Positions 1 through 9,123 of a DNA stretch of 64,000 nucleotides are shown here, in pieces. The notes beneath the pieces are model-generated. The model was not told the origin of the DNA. It was given only the letters and a program-made list of their open reading frames with translations, and searched no databases. The DNA lies in the NCBI RefSeq assembly GCF_900302445.1, contig NZ_ONZF01000005.1, forward strand, positions 124,001 to 188,000, in the 5' to 3' direction. Numbering within the stretch: position 1 is the stretch's first letter; the number at the start of each line of letters is the position of its first letter. The position numbers and the translations under genes were made by a program. This stretch comes from Palleronia abyssalis (GTDB lineage Bacteria; Pseudomonadota; Alphaproteobacteria; Rhodobacterales; Rhodobacteraceae).

Positions 1-1
1 C

Positions 2-880
2 CTGTCGGGCATCTTCGCCGAGGACGGAAGCTATCGCTATAATGGATTTCTCGAGTTCCTGAAGGTCTACGAAGCCGCGACCGAGGTCCTGCAAACGCCC
101 GAGGATTTCGGCCGTCTGACGAAAGAGGTCCTGCATCGCTCGGCCGAGCATGGGGTGATCTATACCGAGGCATTCCTGTCCCCCGATTTCTGCGGGGGTC
201 GCGATGTCGGCGCATGGCGCGAGTATCTGGCCGCCATCCAAGAGGCCGCGCAGGACGCCAAACGCGATGCGGGGATCGAGATGCGGGGCATCATAACCTG
301 CATCCGCCATTTCGGCCCCGACAAGGCGAAGGAGACGGCACGCTGTGCGGCCGAGACCGCGGGCGATTTTGTCACCGGCTTCGGCATGGGCGGGGATGAA
401 GGAAAAGGGCGGCAGGGCGATTTCGCCTACGCCTTCGACATGGCGCGCGAGTCCGGGCTGCGCCTGACGACGCATGCGGGCGAATGGGGCGGTCCGCAGT
501 CCATCCGCGATGCGCTGGACGATCTGCGCGTCGAACGGATCGGCCACGGCGTGCGCGCGATCGAGGATCCCGCGCTGGTCGACCGCCTCGCCGAGGACGG
601 CATCGTGCTGGAGGTCTGCCCGGGGTCCAACGTCTCGCTGGGGATCTACCAGTGGAAGTCGCATCCCATCGCCAAGCTGCGCGACAAGGGCGTTCCGGTC
701 ACGATCTCGACCGACGATCCGCCGTTCTTTCACACCACGATGACCGGCGAGTACGAGCATCTGTCCCATGTTCACGACTGGGACGAAGGCGTATTTCGAG
801 ACATCGCCCGGGTTGCCGCCCGCGCCGCGTTCTGCGACGAGGCCACGCGAACCGCGCTTCTGGAAAGGATCGACGCATGA
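2..880 (+). CDS. add: Adenosine deaminase, 5' end missing
   Basis: Purine salvage enzyme that deaminates adenosine to inosine in the cytosol, using one zinc ion. The frame is open from the left edge of the window, so the N-terminus, with the first metal-binding His pair, lies outside. Visible motifs are THAGEWGG, with the catalytic Glu of the HAGE motif, followed by ERIGHGVRA and the ISTDDPP Asp pair near the C-terminus. The stop overlaps the next gene's start in an ATGA, so translation with upp is probably coupled. An adenine deaminase of the same fold cannot be fully excluded, but the neighbour and the motifs favour adenosine deaminase. Confidence 0.9.
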   Translation: MSGIFAEDGSYRYNGFLEFLKVYEAATEVLQTPEDFGRLTKEVLHRSAEHGVIYTEAFLSPDFCGGRDVGAWREYLAAIQEAAQDAKRDAGIEMRGIITCIRHFGPDKAKETARCAAETAGDFVTGFGMGGDEGKGRQGDFAYAFDMARESGLRLTTHAGEWGGPQSIRDALDDLRVERIGHGVRAIEDPALVDRLAEDGIVLEVCPGSNVSLGIYQWKSHPIAKLRDKGVPVTISTDDPPFFHTTMTGEYEHLSHVHDWDEGVFRDIARVAARAAFCDEATRTALLERIDA

Positions 881-1509
881 GCCAGCATCTGACCGTCGTT
901 CAGCACCCCCTGATCCAGCACAAGCTGACGATCATGCGGTGCAGCGACACCTCGACCGCGGTGTTCCGCCAGCTTCTGCGCGAGATCAGCCAGCTTCTGG
1001 CCTACGAGATGACGCGCGACCTGCCCATGACCTCGACCGTGATCGATACACCGGTGGCCGAGATGGAGGCGCCGACGCTTGCGGGCCGAAAGCTTGCGCT
1101 GATCTCGATCCTGCGGGCGGGCAACGGGCTTCTGGACGGGATGCTCGATCTGATCCCCTCGGCCCGGGTCGGGTTCGTCGGGCTGTACCGGGATGAAGAG
1201 ACGCTGAAGCCCGTGCAGTATTATTTCAAGGTTCCCGCAGCGCTGGACAAGCGGGTGGTGATCGCCGTTGATCCGATGCTGGCCACTGGCAACTCATCGG
1301 CCGCAGCCGTCGACCTGCTGAAAGAGGCCGGGGCCAAGGATATACGGTTCCTGTGCCTTCTGGCCGCGCCGGAAGGCGTCGCCCGGATGAAGGAGGCGCA
1401 CCCTGATGTGCCCGTCGTCACAGCCGCGCTGGACGAGCGTCTGAACGAACTAGGGTATATCGTGCCGGGATTGGGCGATGCGGGCGACCGGATGTTCGGG
1501 ACGAAGTAA
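877..1509 (+). CDS. upp: Uracil phosphoribosyltransferase
   Basis: Converts uracil and PRPP to UMP (pyrimidine salvage, cytosol). The product is 210 residues, the usual length for Upp. The PRPP-binding loop reads [10 protein letters not shown] at about residues 131-140, and the C-terminus [11 protein letters not shown] matches the family's uracil-binding end. The ATG at 877 overlaps the add stop by 4 nt. An upstream extension of the frame runs through add and is not real. Together add and upp form a nucleoside/base salvage pair. Confidence 0.97.
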   Translation: MSQHLTVVQHPLIQHKLTIMRCSDTSTAVFRQLLREISQLLAYEMTRDLPMTSTVIDTPVAEMEAPTLAGRKLALISILRAGNGLLDGMLDLIPSARVGFVGLYRDEETLKPVQYYFKVPAALDKRVVIAVDPMLATGNSSAAAVDLLKEAGAKDIRFLCLLAAPEGVARMKEAHPDVPVVTAALDERLNELGYIVPGLGDAGDRMFGTK

Positions 1510-1572
1510 GCCGGCCCTTGCCGACACCCCCGGACTGCGCCACTTTGTTGCCACAATCACGTCTGGGAGGAC

Positions 1573-2715
1573 ATGATGCTGAAACCTGCCGCGCTGGGTC
1601 TGGCCCTGCTTCTTTCGTCTTTCACGCCAGCCACGGCGCAAGTCGCCCGTGTCGATCTGGCGGATGCACCGCCGCCCGCGGAATTCCCGCCGAACTCGTT
1701 TTCGGGCCGCCAGTATGTCGATAGCCGCGGATGCGTCTATGTGCGGGGCGGTGAGGGGGCGACCTCGATCTGGGTGCCGCGTGTCACATCCGGCCGCAAG
1801 GTTTTGTGCGGGTTCAAGCCCACCCTGACCGCGACGGCCAACACACAAGCTCCGGTCGTGCCGGACAGGGCACCGGCCGTGCGGACAGCGGGCTTGGCGC
1901 CCGCGCAAACTCGCCCCGCCGCGCCGGTTGCGGTTGCCCCGACCGCCGCGGCCCCGCGAACAGCGCCACAGGCCGGACGGTATGTGCCGCCGCGGGTGAC
2001 CTATAGTTACAGCCCGTCGCCATACACAGGCCGGACGCCGCGACCAGTTGCACAGGTCCCCCGCACCTGGCCCGTCGCGCCGTCGATCCCGCCGCGAACC
2101 GTTCCGGCGGGTGAAGCGGGCGGCCGGATCCTGGCGGGCGACTTGCCGCCTGGATCGGTCATCGGCATTCCGCCCTCTGATCAGCCGCAGATCCCGCCCG
2201 GATACCGCCGCGCATGGGAGGACGGTCGCCTGAACCCGTATGCGGGCAAGCAGACCCTGACCGGCGCCTTGCAGCAGGCCCTAGTCTGGACGCAGACCGT
2301 TCCCCGGCGCCTGAAGACCGCCGACGGGCGGGACGTGACCAGCCAGTACAATTACCTGGTCTACCCGTTCACGGACTATGACAAACAGCGCGCCGCGCTG
2401 GGGTCCGGGCGGTATGTCACCGTGCAGACGACGGCGGGCTCCGCCGTCGTTCCGGCCCCACAGGCGCAGCGGTCCGTCTCGATCTCGACGAAGTCGACCC
2501 CGACGGGCGGACGCTACGTTCAGGTCGCCAGCTTCGGGGATGCCGGCAACGCCCAGAGAACGGCCCAAAGGTTGTCGGCCGCCGGATTGCCCGCCGCAAT
2601 CAGCCGCCAAGGTGGGCTTCAGGTTGTGCTGGCCGGACCGTTCCCACGGGATCGGCTTGCCGGGGCCTTGGGCCGGGTGCGAGGTGCGGGTTTCGCGGAC
2701 GCGTTCGTCCGTTAG
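1573..2715 (+). CDS. Secreted SPOR-domain protein
   Basis: This 380-residue protein has an N-terminal signal peptide (hydrophobic stretch at residues 5-18, probable AxA-type cleavage near TATAQ). A long Pro/Ala/Arg-rich low-complexity region spans roughly 90-190, and a C-terminal SPOR domain spans about 312-380, starting GGRYVQVASFGDAGNAQ. SPOR domains bind denuded septal peptidoglycan glycans, so a periplasmic or cell-envelope role near division sites is likely. No catalytic domain is visible. A GGGAGG ribosome site at 1565-1570 supports the ATG at 1573. The stop overlaps the stop of the convergent gene. Confidence 0.85.
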   Translation: MMLKPAALGLALLLSSFTPATAQVARVDLADAPPPAEFPPNSFSGRQYVDSRGCVYVRGGEGATSIWVPRVTSGRKVLCGFKPTLTATANTQAPVVPDRAPAVRTAGLAPAQTRPAAPVAVAPTAAAPRTAPQAGRYVPPRVTYSYSPSPYTGRTPRPVAQVPRTWPVAPSIPPRTVPAGEAGGRILAGDLPPGSVIGIPPSDQPQIPPGYRRAWEDGRLNPYAGKQTLTGALQQALVWTQTVPRRLKTADGRDVTSQYNYLVYPFTDYDKQRAALGSGRYVTVQTTAGSAVVPAPQAQRSVSISTKSTPTGGRYVQVASFGDAGNAQRTAQRLSAAGLPAAISRQGGLQVVLAGPFPRDRLAGALGRVRGAGFADAFVR

Positions 2716-3713
2716 GAGGGGCTGCAGATCGACTGCAGGGCCACCCATTGGCCATCGGACAGTATGGCCCGTTCCGTTGTGCGGGGTGCGGGCAGCGCGG
2801 TATCGCCGGCCACGCCGCGGGCCGACGTATAGGCTTCGGCGCCGAGCGCGGCTTCGGCGAACCGTTCGATCACCCGCGGCGCGGGAACGCGAGGTGGCGG
2901 ATTGGCAACGAGGCGATCCGCATAGGCGCGCAGATCCTCGTCCGAGACTTCGCCTGTTGTCATCAGGCGGATTGCCGACCACGGCCCCGACGCCTGTAAA
3001 AGGCGTGCGATGGGGTCCAGCATCTCGGCCCTCTCCAGCGCGACCAGAACCTGGGCCGCGGCGGGCCCGGGGCCGTCGTGATCCTCGATCGCCGAATATC
3101 CCAGGACAACAATCCCGCCGGGCAGCGCCAGGGCGGTATCGATATCCTCGCGTACAACAACGATCTGCCCCCGGGCGGACCCGATCAGTCGCCTGTTCAG
3201 CGCATCCAGGGCCTGACCCGCGTTCGGATTGCGGCAGGGCGGGCCTGTCAGCCTTGCGACTTGGTCCAGAAGACGCGCCCCGGTGTCGGCGCGAACTGCG
3301 GGCGGCGCGACGGTCGTCGCCTGCCGGATCAGCGCGCCGGGCAACCAGAACACCCCCAGAAGTCCCAACCCCACAAGCGCCGCAACCATCACGGCGTTGC
3401 GCACAAAGCCGCGCCGGGGACGGGTTCGCCGCACGGCCCGGTGGACCTTGCCGATGGCGTCGATCATCAGGTCGTCGTCGATTTCCAACGTCTCGCCGGC
3501 CTCGGCACCGGGCGAGAACAGGGCCGGGCGTTCACCTGGGTTCAGACGTTCGATGGCGGGAAGGGACCAGTGGGCCAGCGCACGCTCGTCCGGGGTATAG
3601 ATCGCAAGGGTCGCATCACCCAACGTGACCAGTACGTCGCGCCTTTGCGCGTCCCGCTCCGGGCGCCAGAGGCCCATGGCCTCCAGCCTCTCGAACTCGG
3701 TCAGTGCCGTCAT
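2712..3713 (-). CDS. Membrane protein, degenerate M48-like peptidase domain
   Basis: A 333-residue protein with a cytoplasmic N-terminal part (about 1-105), one membrane segment at about 106-128 (VMVAALVGLGLLGVFWLPGA) and a C-terminal domain. That domain contains ALPGGIVVLGYSAIED, resembling the conserved LPGG strand that precedes the zinc-binding HExxH of M48 peptidases. At the expected HExxH position I read VALERAE, so the zinc ligands seem absent. I infer a non-catalytic relative. It is convergent with the SPOR gene (4-nt overlap of stops), and its promoter would lie in 3714-3805. The family call is tentative. Confidence 0.6.
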   Translation of the reverse strand: MTALTEFERLEAMGLWRPERDAQRRDVLVTLGDATLAIYTPDERALAHWSLPAIERLNPGERPALFSPGAEAGETLEIDDDLMIDAIGKVHRAVRRTRPRRGFVRNAVMVAALVGLGLLGVFWLPGALIRQATTVAPPAVRADTGARLLDQVARLTGPPCRNPNAGQALDALNRRLIGSARGQIVVVREDIDTALALPGGIVVLGYSAIEDHDGPGPAAAQVLVALERAEMLDPIARLLQASGPWSAIRLMTTGEVSDEDLRAYADRLVANPPPRVPAPRVIERFAEAALGAEAYTSARGVAGDTALPAPRTTERAILSDGQWVALQSICSPS

Positions 3714-3805
3714 CTATTGCCCGTCGCGTGCGCTTTGGCCCGCCCTGCCTTATTCATGTGACCGGACTTTACGCCGCGACGGGGCCTTGAACAACGGGGA
3801 ACGGA

Positions 3806-5425
3806 TCACGCGAACCGCCTGCGAAGTTCGAATTTCTGGATTTTCCCGGTCGACGTCTTGGGCAACTCCTCGAAGAACACGTGTTTGGGGGTCTTGAAGC
3901 CCGCCAGACGGTCGCGGGCATAGGCGATCAGTTCGGCCTCGTCCGCGGTCTGTCCGTCGCGCAATTCGACGAAGGCGCACGGCACCTCGCCCCATTTCTC
4001 GTCCGGTTTGGCGACCACGGCACACAGCGAGACGGCCGGATGTCCCGAAAGGCAATTCTCGACCTCGATGGACGAGACGTTTTCCCCGCCCGAGATGATG
4101 ATGTCCTTCGCCCGGTCGGTAATCTTCACGTACCCGTCGGGATACTGGACCGCGATGTCGCCCGACATGAACCAGCCGTTCCGGAACGAGGCACGCGTGG
4201 CCTCGGGGTTCTTGTAGTACCCTTTGGCGACCCCGTTTCCACGAATGGCGATCTCCCCCGGGGTCTCGCCATCCCACGGGACCGGCGTGCCGGTCTCGTC
4301 CAGTACCAGAACCGCTTCATTCATCGGCATCGGGACGCCCTGGCGCGACTTGCGCTCGGCCCGCCCGTCCGTGTCCAACGGGGTCCAATCCGGGTTCCAC
4401 GTGCATTCGGTCGCCGGTCCGTAGGTTTCGGTCAGGCCGTAGACATGGGTCACGGTGAAGCCCAACTCCTCGATCCGGCGCAGAGTCGAGGGCGGGGGCG
4501 GAGCAGCGGCCGTGAAGACCTCGACCGGGTGATCGAATTCGCGACGGTCGGCGGGCTTGGCGTCGATCAGAGCGTTGAGGATGATGGGCGCTCCGCCGAA
4601 ATGGGTGACCTTCTCATCCGCGACGGCATCGAAGATCGCCTTCGCGGTGATGTCGCGGCAGCAAACGGTGCAGCCGCCCATCGCCGGCATCATCCAGGTG
4701 TGGGTCCACCCGTTGCAGTGAAACAGCGGAACGATGGTCAGATGGCGCGGATACATGACCATCCGCCACGACAGGGGGGTCGCGAGGGTGCACAGATAGG
4801 CGCCCCGATGGTGATAGACGACGCCCTTGGGGCGACCGGTCGTGCCGCTGGTGTAGTTCAGGGCAAGGCTTTCCCATTCGTCCTTGGGCATGATCCATGG
4901 GAACTGGGGATCGCCGGCTTCCAGCAGGCCCTCCCATGTGCGGTGCCGTCCGGTTGGGGTATGACCGGCATTGGGGTCTGCGACCTCGATCACGACCGGC
5001 GGGGGGCCATCTAATTGCGCGATGGCCTCTTCGACAAGGCCAAGGGAGGCCTGATCCACGATGACGACTTTCGCCGCGCCGTGATCCAGGATGTAGGTGA
5101 CTGTATCCGCCTCCAGCCGGGTATTCACGGTGTTCAGCACGGCGCCGCAGGCCGGCACCCCGAAGGACGCGATCGCCTGGGCGGCGATATTGGGCAGAAC
5201 GGTCGCCACGACTTGGCCGGGCGTGACTCCCAACGCTGCGAGCGCACCGGCCAAGCGACTGCAATCGGCATGGTACTCCGCGTATGTCCAGCGCCGGGGA
5301 CCGTCGACCAGCGCTTCGCGGTCGCGAAACACGGTGCGGGCGCGGACAAGATGGGACAACGGCGTTAGCGGCACGAAATTCGCGGCCGTCTTGTCGAGCC
5401 CGGTTTCATCGTCCATCCAGCCCAT
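3806..5425 (-). CDS. AMP-forming acyl-CoA synthetase
   Basis: Activates a carboxylic (probably fatty) acid to its acyl-CoA through an acyl-adenylate. The 539-residue length is normal. Adenylate-forming motifs in order: YTSGTTGRPKGVVYHHRGA (P-loop, about 190-208), VYGLTETYGPATE (A5), GWFMSGDIA with YVKITDRAKDIIISGGENVSS (A7-A8 hinge) and the C-terminal catalytic Lys in PKTSTGKIQKFELR. Substrate cannot be fixed from sequence. DmdB (methylmercaptopropionate ligase), relevant in marine Rhodobacterales, is a related possibility, but the N-terminus looks more like the medium/long-chain type. Monocistronic, divergent from the sulfotransferase across 59 nt. Confidence 0.88.
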   Translation of the reverse strand: MGWMDDETGLDKTAANFVPLTPLSHLVRARTVFRDREALVDGPRRWTYAEYHADCSRLAGALAALGVTPGQVVATVLPNIAAQAIASFGVPACGAVLNTVNTRLEADTVTYILDHGAAKVVIVDQASLGLVEEAIAQLDGPPPVVIEVADPNAGHTPTGRHRTWEGLLEAGDPQFPWIMPKDEWESLALNYTSGTTGRPKGVVYHHRGAYLCTLATPLSWRMVMYPRHLTIVPLFHCNGWTHTWMMPAMGGCTVCCRDITAKAIFDAVADEKVTHFGGAPIILNALIDAKPADRREFDHPVEVFTAAAPPPPSTLRRIEELGFTVTHVYGLTETYGPATECTWNPDWTPLDTDGRAERKSRQGVPMPMNEAVLVLDETGTPVPWDGETPGEIAIRGNGVAKGYYKNPEATRASFRNGWFMSGDIAVQYPDGYVKITDRAKDIIISGGENVSSIEVENCLSGHPAVSLCAVVAKPDEKWGEVPCAFVELRDGQTADEAELIAYARDRLAGFKTPKHVFFEELPKTSTGKIQKFELRRRFA

Positions 5426-5484
5426 CGTACCCTCCCTGCGCGGCGAACAGGCCTAGGGTATCGCAAGCGGACAGCGAGGGCACC

Positions 5485-6132
5485 ATGATCATCTCTCCCG
5501 GTCGGGGGTATATTTTCGTCCACATTCCGAAGACGGGGGGCACGTCACTGGCGCTGGCGCTGGAAGACCGCGCGATGAAGGACGACATCCTGATCGGGGA
5601 CACGCCGAAAGCAAGGCGACGGCGCGGTCGAATGGCGGCGCTGACGCCCCGGGGGCGGTTGTGGAAACACGCGCGGCTGGCGGATATCGACGGGATCCTT
5701 GCCCCGGATCAGATTGATCGGATGACCGTCGTCACGATCGCCCGCAATCCCTGGGATCGGATGGTCAGCTATTACCACTGGCTTCGCGCGCAGCGGTTCA
5801 ACCACCCGGCCGTGGCGCGGGCCGGTCGTATGTCGTTCGCGGAATTCCTGCGCGATCCGGCCACCCGGGCCGAGATGTCGCGGGACCAGCTGCATGATTA
5901 TCTGAGAATGGCAGACGGCCGGAGTGCACCGGCATTGGTGCTACGGTTCGACCGTTTGGCCGACGACATCGCGTTGCTGGAGGACAGGATCGGTACACGC
6001 CTGACCCTGGGCCATGCGAACCCGTCGGCCCGGCCGCAGGGCTATGCGAAGCTGTACGATGACGAAACGGCTGGGATCGTCGCCGCCGCCTATCGGGATG
6101 ACATCAAGAGGATGGCCTTTACTTTTTCCTAA
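5485..6132 (+). CDS. Small sulfotransferase-family protein
   Basis: 215 residues. The N-terminal YIFVHIPKTGGTSLALAL is the 5'-phosphosulfate-binding loop of PAPS-dependent sulfotransferases. IARNPWDRMVSYYHW near residue 87 is the 3'-phosphate-binding motif. It probably transfers sulfate to a carbohydrate or other cell-surface molecule, but the acceptor is unknown. I chose the ATG at 5485 because the motif starts soon after it and GAGGG lies just upstream. An in-frame extension back to 5284 is antisense to the acyl-CoA synthetase. The next gene on this strand (Hint protein) is 106 nt downstream. Confidence 0.8.
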   Translation: MIISPGRGYIFVHIPKTGGTSLALALEDRAMKDDILIGDTPKARRRRGRMAALTPRGRLWKHARLADIDGILAPDQIDRMTVVTIARNPWDRMVSYYHWLRAQRFNHPAVARAGRMSFAEFLRDPATRAEMSRDQLHDYLRMADGRSAPALVLRFDRLADDIALLEDRIGTRLTLGHANPSARPQGYAKLYDDETAGIVAAAYRDDIKRMAFTFS

Positions 6133-6238
6133 CACTTTTCTGAGTTTGCCGCTTGTCCGCCCAACTTCTGCCGCGTCTTCGGGGGCTATTAACCTTCGTC
6201 GCAATCATGCGCGAAAGCCGCAAACGGGGTGCAGAACC

Positions 6239-6850
6239 ATGTTCGCCATCGCAACCAGGGCCGACCGGACGGACGGCCCGACCTTGGATATTCATGCATC
6301 CGGCCTCGTTTCGGGGACGCGGGTCGCAACGACTGTCGGTTGGCGCCCGGTCGAAACGATCCTGCCGGGGGACGGGGTTCTGACATTCGATGAAGGGATG
6401 CAAACGGTCATTCGTGCGCACCGGTCGGTCCTCTGGGACGATCCTTTGTCCTGTCCGCCGACGCTGTGGCCCCTGCGCGTTCCCGTGGGTGCGCTGGGCA
6501 ACCAATCCCAGATGCTGTTGCTGCCCGAACAGCCCGTCCTTCTGGAATCGGACACGGCCGAAGAGATCTTCGGCGACCCGTTTACCGTCATGCCGGCCCT
6601 GGCATTGGACGGATTCCGCGGTATCTGCCGGGAAAAGCCGGTTACGCGGGTCGAAGTCATTTCCCTGTGCTTCAAGGTGGATCAGGTCATCTTTGCGAAT
6701 ATCGGGGCGATGTTTTACTGCCCGCGGGTGCTGAGTGGGGAAGCGCGCGCCGATTTCCTGGAAGAGGCACGGTATACGTCCCTGACCATTGCCCAGGGCG
6801 AGACCTTGGCTTCGATCATCGAGATGGACGAGGCGCGGGCCATCGCCTGA
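6239..6850 (+). CDS. Hint (Hedgehog/intein-type) domain protein
   Basis: 203 residues from ATG 6239. GLVSGTRVATTVGWRPVETI followed by LPGDGVLTFDEG matches the N-terminal block of the Hint_2 family, common in Rhodobacterales, and VDQVIFANIGAMFYCPR resembles its C-terminal block. In self-processing Hint domains the block starts with a nucleophilic Cys or Ser directly before the xPGT turn. Here that position appears to be Gly, so autoprocessing is doubtful. No signal peptide or fused repeat domain is present, so it is a stand-alone Hint module. A perfect 26-nt palindrome follows the gene. Confidence 0.72.
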   Translation: MFAIATRADRTDGPTLDIHASGLVSGTRVATTVGWRPVETILPGDGVLTFDEGMQTVIRAHRSVLWDDPLSCPPTLWPLRVPVGALGNQSQMLLLPEQPVLLESDTAEEIFGDPFTVMPALALDGFRGICREKPVTRVEVISLCFKVDQVIFANIGAMFYCPRVLSGEARADFLEEARYTSLTIAQGETLASIIEMDEARAIA

Positions 6851-6873
6851 GGACATACCTTCCGCTCAGCAAA

Positions 6874-6899
6874 AAGCCGGGGTCTGCAGACCCCGGCTT
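6874..6899. terminator. Bidirectional hairpin terminator
   Basis: A perfect 26-nt palindrome centred on TGCA, with arms AAGCCGGGGTC and GACCCCGGCTT. It is flanked by A-rich sequence on the left and TTC on the right. It lies between the stops of the convergent Hint gene and fadJ, so it can end transcription from both sides. Confidence 0.85.
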
Positions 6900-6921
6900 C
6901 TCCGTGTCGGTTCCGAATGGC

Positions 6922-9123
6922 TCAGGCTGCGGCTGCGGCGCCGTCACCATACTCGGCATAGAACGTCCCGCCCGACTCGGCCATCTTCCGAAGCAGGTTC
7001 GGTGTGGCGAAGCGTTCGCCTTCCTCGGCCGTCAGGGCCTCGCAAATCTCGACAGCGCGAGCCGCCCCGAGGATGTCGAGCCACGAGAACGGCCCGCCGG
7101 ACCATGGGGCAAAGCCCCACCCCAGAATGGCGCCCACATCGCCTTCGCGAATATCCTCGAGCACACCTTCCTCGAACGCGCGCACGGCTTCCAGAACCTG
7201 CGCCATCATCAGGCGATGCTGAACGCGGGACAGGTCCGGCTGTTCGTTGGCAACGGGATACCGGCCTTCCAGCCCGTCCCAGAGACCCAATCGCTTGCCG
7301 CTGTCGTCGTAGGCATAGAAGCCAGCCTTCGTCTTGCGCCCCAGTCGACCTTCGTTCGCCAGCCAGAACAGGACGTCATCCACCTCGTCGTTCGGGTATT
7401 CGTCGCCCATGGCCGCCTTGGTGGCCTTGGCGATCTTGACGCCCAGGTCGATCGAGGTCTCGTCAGTCAGCTGCAATGGCCCAAGCGGGAAGCCCAGCAG
7501 CTTGGCGGCGTTTTCGATCAGGGCAGGTTCGACCCCCTCCTTCACCATGCGGACCCCTTCGTTGATGTAGGGGATGATGCAGCGGTTGGCGTAGAAGAAG
7601 CGGGCGTCGTTCACCACAATGGGCGTTTTGCGGATCTGGCGCACGAAATCCAGCGCCTTGGCCACGGCCCGGTCGCCCGTCTTTTCGCCCTTGATGATCT
7701 CGACCAGCATCATCTTGTCGACGGGGCTGAAGAAGTGGATGCCGATGAACTGATCGGGGCGTTCGCTGGCCTCTGCCAGTTGCGTGATCGGCAGGGTAGA
7801 GGTGTTGGTGGCGAAGATGCAGTCCTTGCCGACCACGGCTTCGACCTTCTTCGTCACCTCGGCCTTGATGCCGGTATCCTCGAACACCGCTTCGACGATC
7901 AGGTCGCAATCTGACAGCGCCTCGTATTCCGTGGTCGCGTTGATGCGGCCCAGGACCTCGTCTTTCTTATCCTGCGTGACCTTCTTGCGGCTGATGCCCT
8001 TGTCGAGCAGCCCCTCGGAATAGGCCTTGCCCTTGTCGGCATTGGCCTGCTCCTGATCGATCAGCACGACCTCGATCCCCGACAGGGCCGAGACATATGC
8101 GATCCCGGCGCCCATCATTCCCGCGCCCATGATGCCGACCTTCTTGACTGTCTGGTCAGGCGCTTCGGGGCGGTTCGCGCCCTTTTCCAGCGCCTGCTTG
8201 TTGAGGAAAAGCGAACGGATCATCGCAGTCGAGGACGGGTTCATCAGCACGTTGACGAACCACCGCGCCTCGATCTTCAGGGCCGTGTCGAACGGGACAA
8301 GCGCGCCTTCGTAGACCGCCGACAGAAGCGCTTTCGCAGCCGGGTACACGCCCTTGGTCTGGCCGTTCACCATAGCCGAAGCGCCGACGAAGGTCATGAA
8401 GCCCGAAGGATGGTAAGGTTCACCCCCCGGCATCTTCCAGCCCTTCTGGTCCCACGGCTTGACGATATCGGCATCCGTGGCTTCCAGCACCCAGGCCTTC
8501 GCACGGTCGAGCAATTCGTCCGCCGGGACGACCTCGTCAACAAGCGACGCGCCCTTCGCCTTCTTCGGGTCCAGCATCTTGCCTTCCAGAAGCACCGGAG
8601 AGGCGGCCATCGCGCCAACCATACGCGAATAGCGCGTCGTGCCGCCGCCGCCGGGGAAGATGCCGACCATAATTTCGGGCAGGCCGATCTTGGCCTTGGG
8701 ATTATCGGCCATGAAACGGCGATGGCAGGCCAGCGCGATTTCGGTCCCGATGCCCGCGCAGGTGCCGGGGATGGCGACGGCGACGGGTTTGCCGCCCTTG
8801 TTCTTGTCGTCCATGCCGGCCCGTTCCAGCTTGCGCAGGATCCGGTGGCCTTCCATCGTGAAATCGAACAGGCCCTGCGCGGGGGTGTCCCCGGCTTCCT
8901 CGCGGATCGTCGCCAGGGCGTTCAGATCCATGCCGCCGGCAAAGTCCTTCTTGCCGGACGTGATGACGATGCCCTTCACCGCGTCGTCGGCCAGTACATC
9001 GTCGATCATCGCGTCGACATCGCCGAAGGCCTCCCGGGTCATCACGTTCATCGAACGCCCTTCGGCATCCCACGTGATGACGGCGAGGCCATCCGCGCCC
9101 TTCTCAAGTCTGAAATCAGCCAT
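6922..9123 (-). CDS. fadJ: Bifunctional enoyl-CoA hydratase / 3-hydroxyacyl-CoA dehydrogenase
   Basis: Carries out two beta-oxidation steps: hydration of trans-2-enoyl-CoA and NAD-dependent oxidation of 3-hydroxyacyl-CoA. 733 residues, typical of FadJ/FadB. Crotonase domain at about 1-190 (oxyanion-hole region KKDFAGGMDLNA; GTCAGIGTEIALACH; PEIMVGIFPGGGG). Rossmann dehydrogenase domain begins with GIMGAGMMGAGIAY near residue 327, with NTSTLPITQL and IGIHFFSPVDKM following. C-terminal 3HCDH domains at about 505-720. I chose ATG 9123 because it has a GGAGGGAGAGAAG ribosome site; a longer frame to 9255 lacks support. It is the last gene of a four-gene operon with thiolase and GST. Confidence 0.95.
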   Translation of the reverse strand: MADFRLEKGADGLAVITWDAEGRSMNVMTREAFGDVDAMIDDVLADDAVKGIVITSGKKDFAGGMDLNALATIREEAGDTPAQGLFDFTMEGHRILRKLERAGMDDKNKGGKPVAVAIPGTCAGIGTEIALACHRRFMADNPKAKIGLPEIMVGIFPGGGGTTRYSRMVGAMAASPVLLEGKMLDPKKAKGASLVDEVVPADELLDRAKAWVLEATDADIVKPWDQKGWKMPGGEPYHPSGFMTFVGASAMVNGQTKGVYPAAKALLSAVYEGALVPFDTALKIEARWFVNVLMNPSSTAMIRSLFLNKQALEKGANRPEAPDQTVKKVGIMGAGMMGAGIAYVSALSGIEVVLIDQEQANADKGKAYSEGLLDKGISRKKVTQDKKDEVLGRINATTEYEALSDCDLIVEAVFEDTGIKAEVTKKVEAVVGKDCIFATNTSTLPITQLAEASERPDQFIGIHFFSPVDKMMLVEIIKGEKTGDRAVAKALDFVRQIRKTPIVVNDARFFYANRCIIPYINEGVRMVKEGVEPALIENAAKLLGFPLGPLQLTDETSIDLGVKIAKATKAAMGDEYPNDEVDDVLFWLANEGRLGRKTKAGFYAYDDSGKRLGLWDGLEGRYPVANEQPDLSRVQHRLMMAQVLEAVRAFEEGVLEDIREGDVGAILGWGFAPWSGGPFSWLDILGAARAVEICEALTAEEGERFATPNLLRKMAESGGTFYAEYGDGAAAAA

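Noticed and set aside
2378-3628. 416-codon plus-strand frame between SPOR and M48-like genes
   Set aside because: Extremely Arg/Pro-rich, overlaps two supported genes and has no ribosome site.
3806-5425. Assignment of the acyl-CoA synthetase as DmdB (DMSP demethylation pathway)
   Set aside because: N-terminal sequence does not resemble what I remember of DmdB, and no dmdA, dmdC or dmdD lies nearby.
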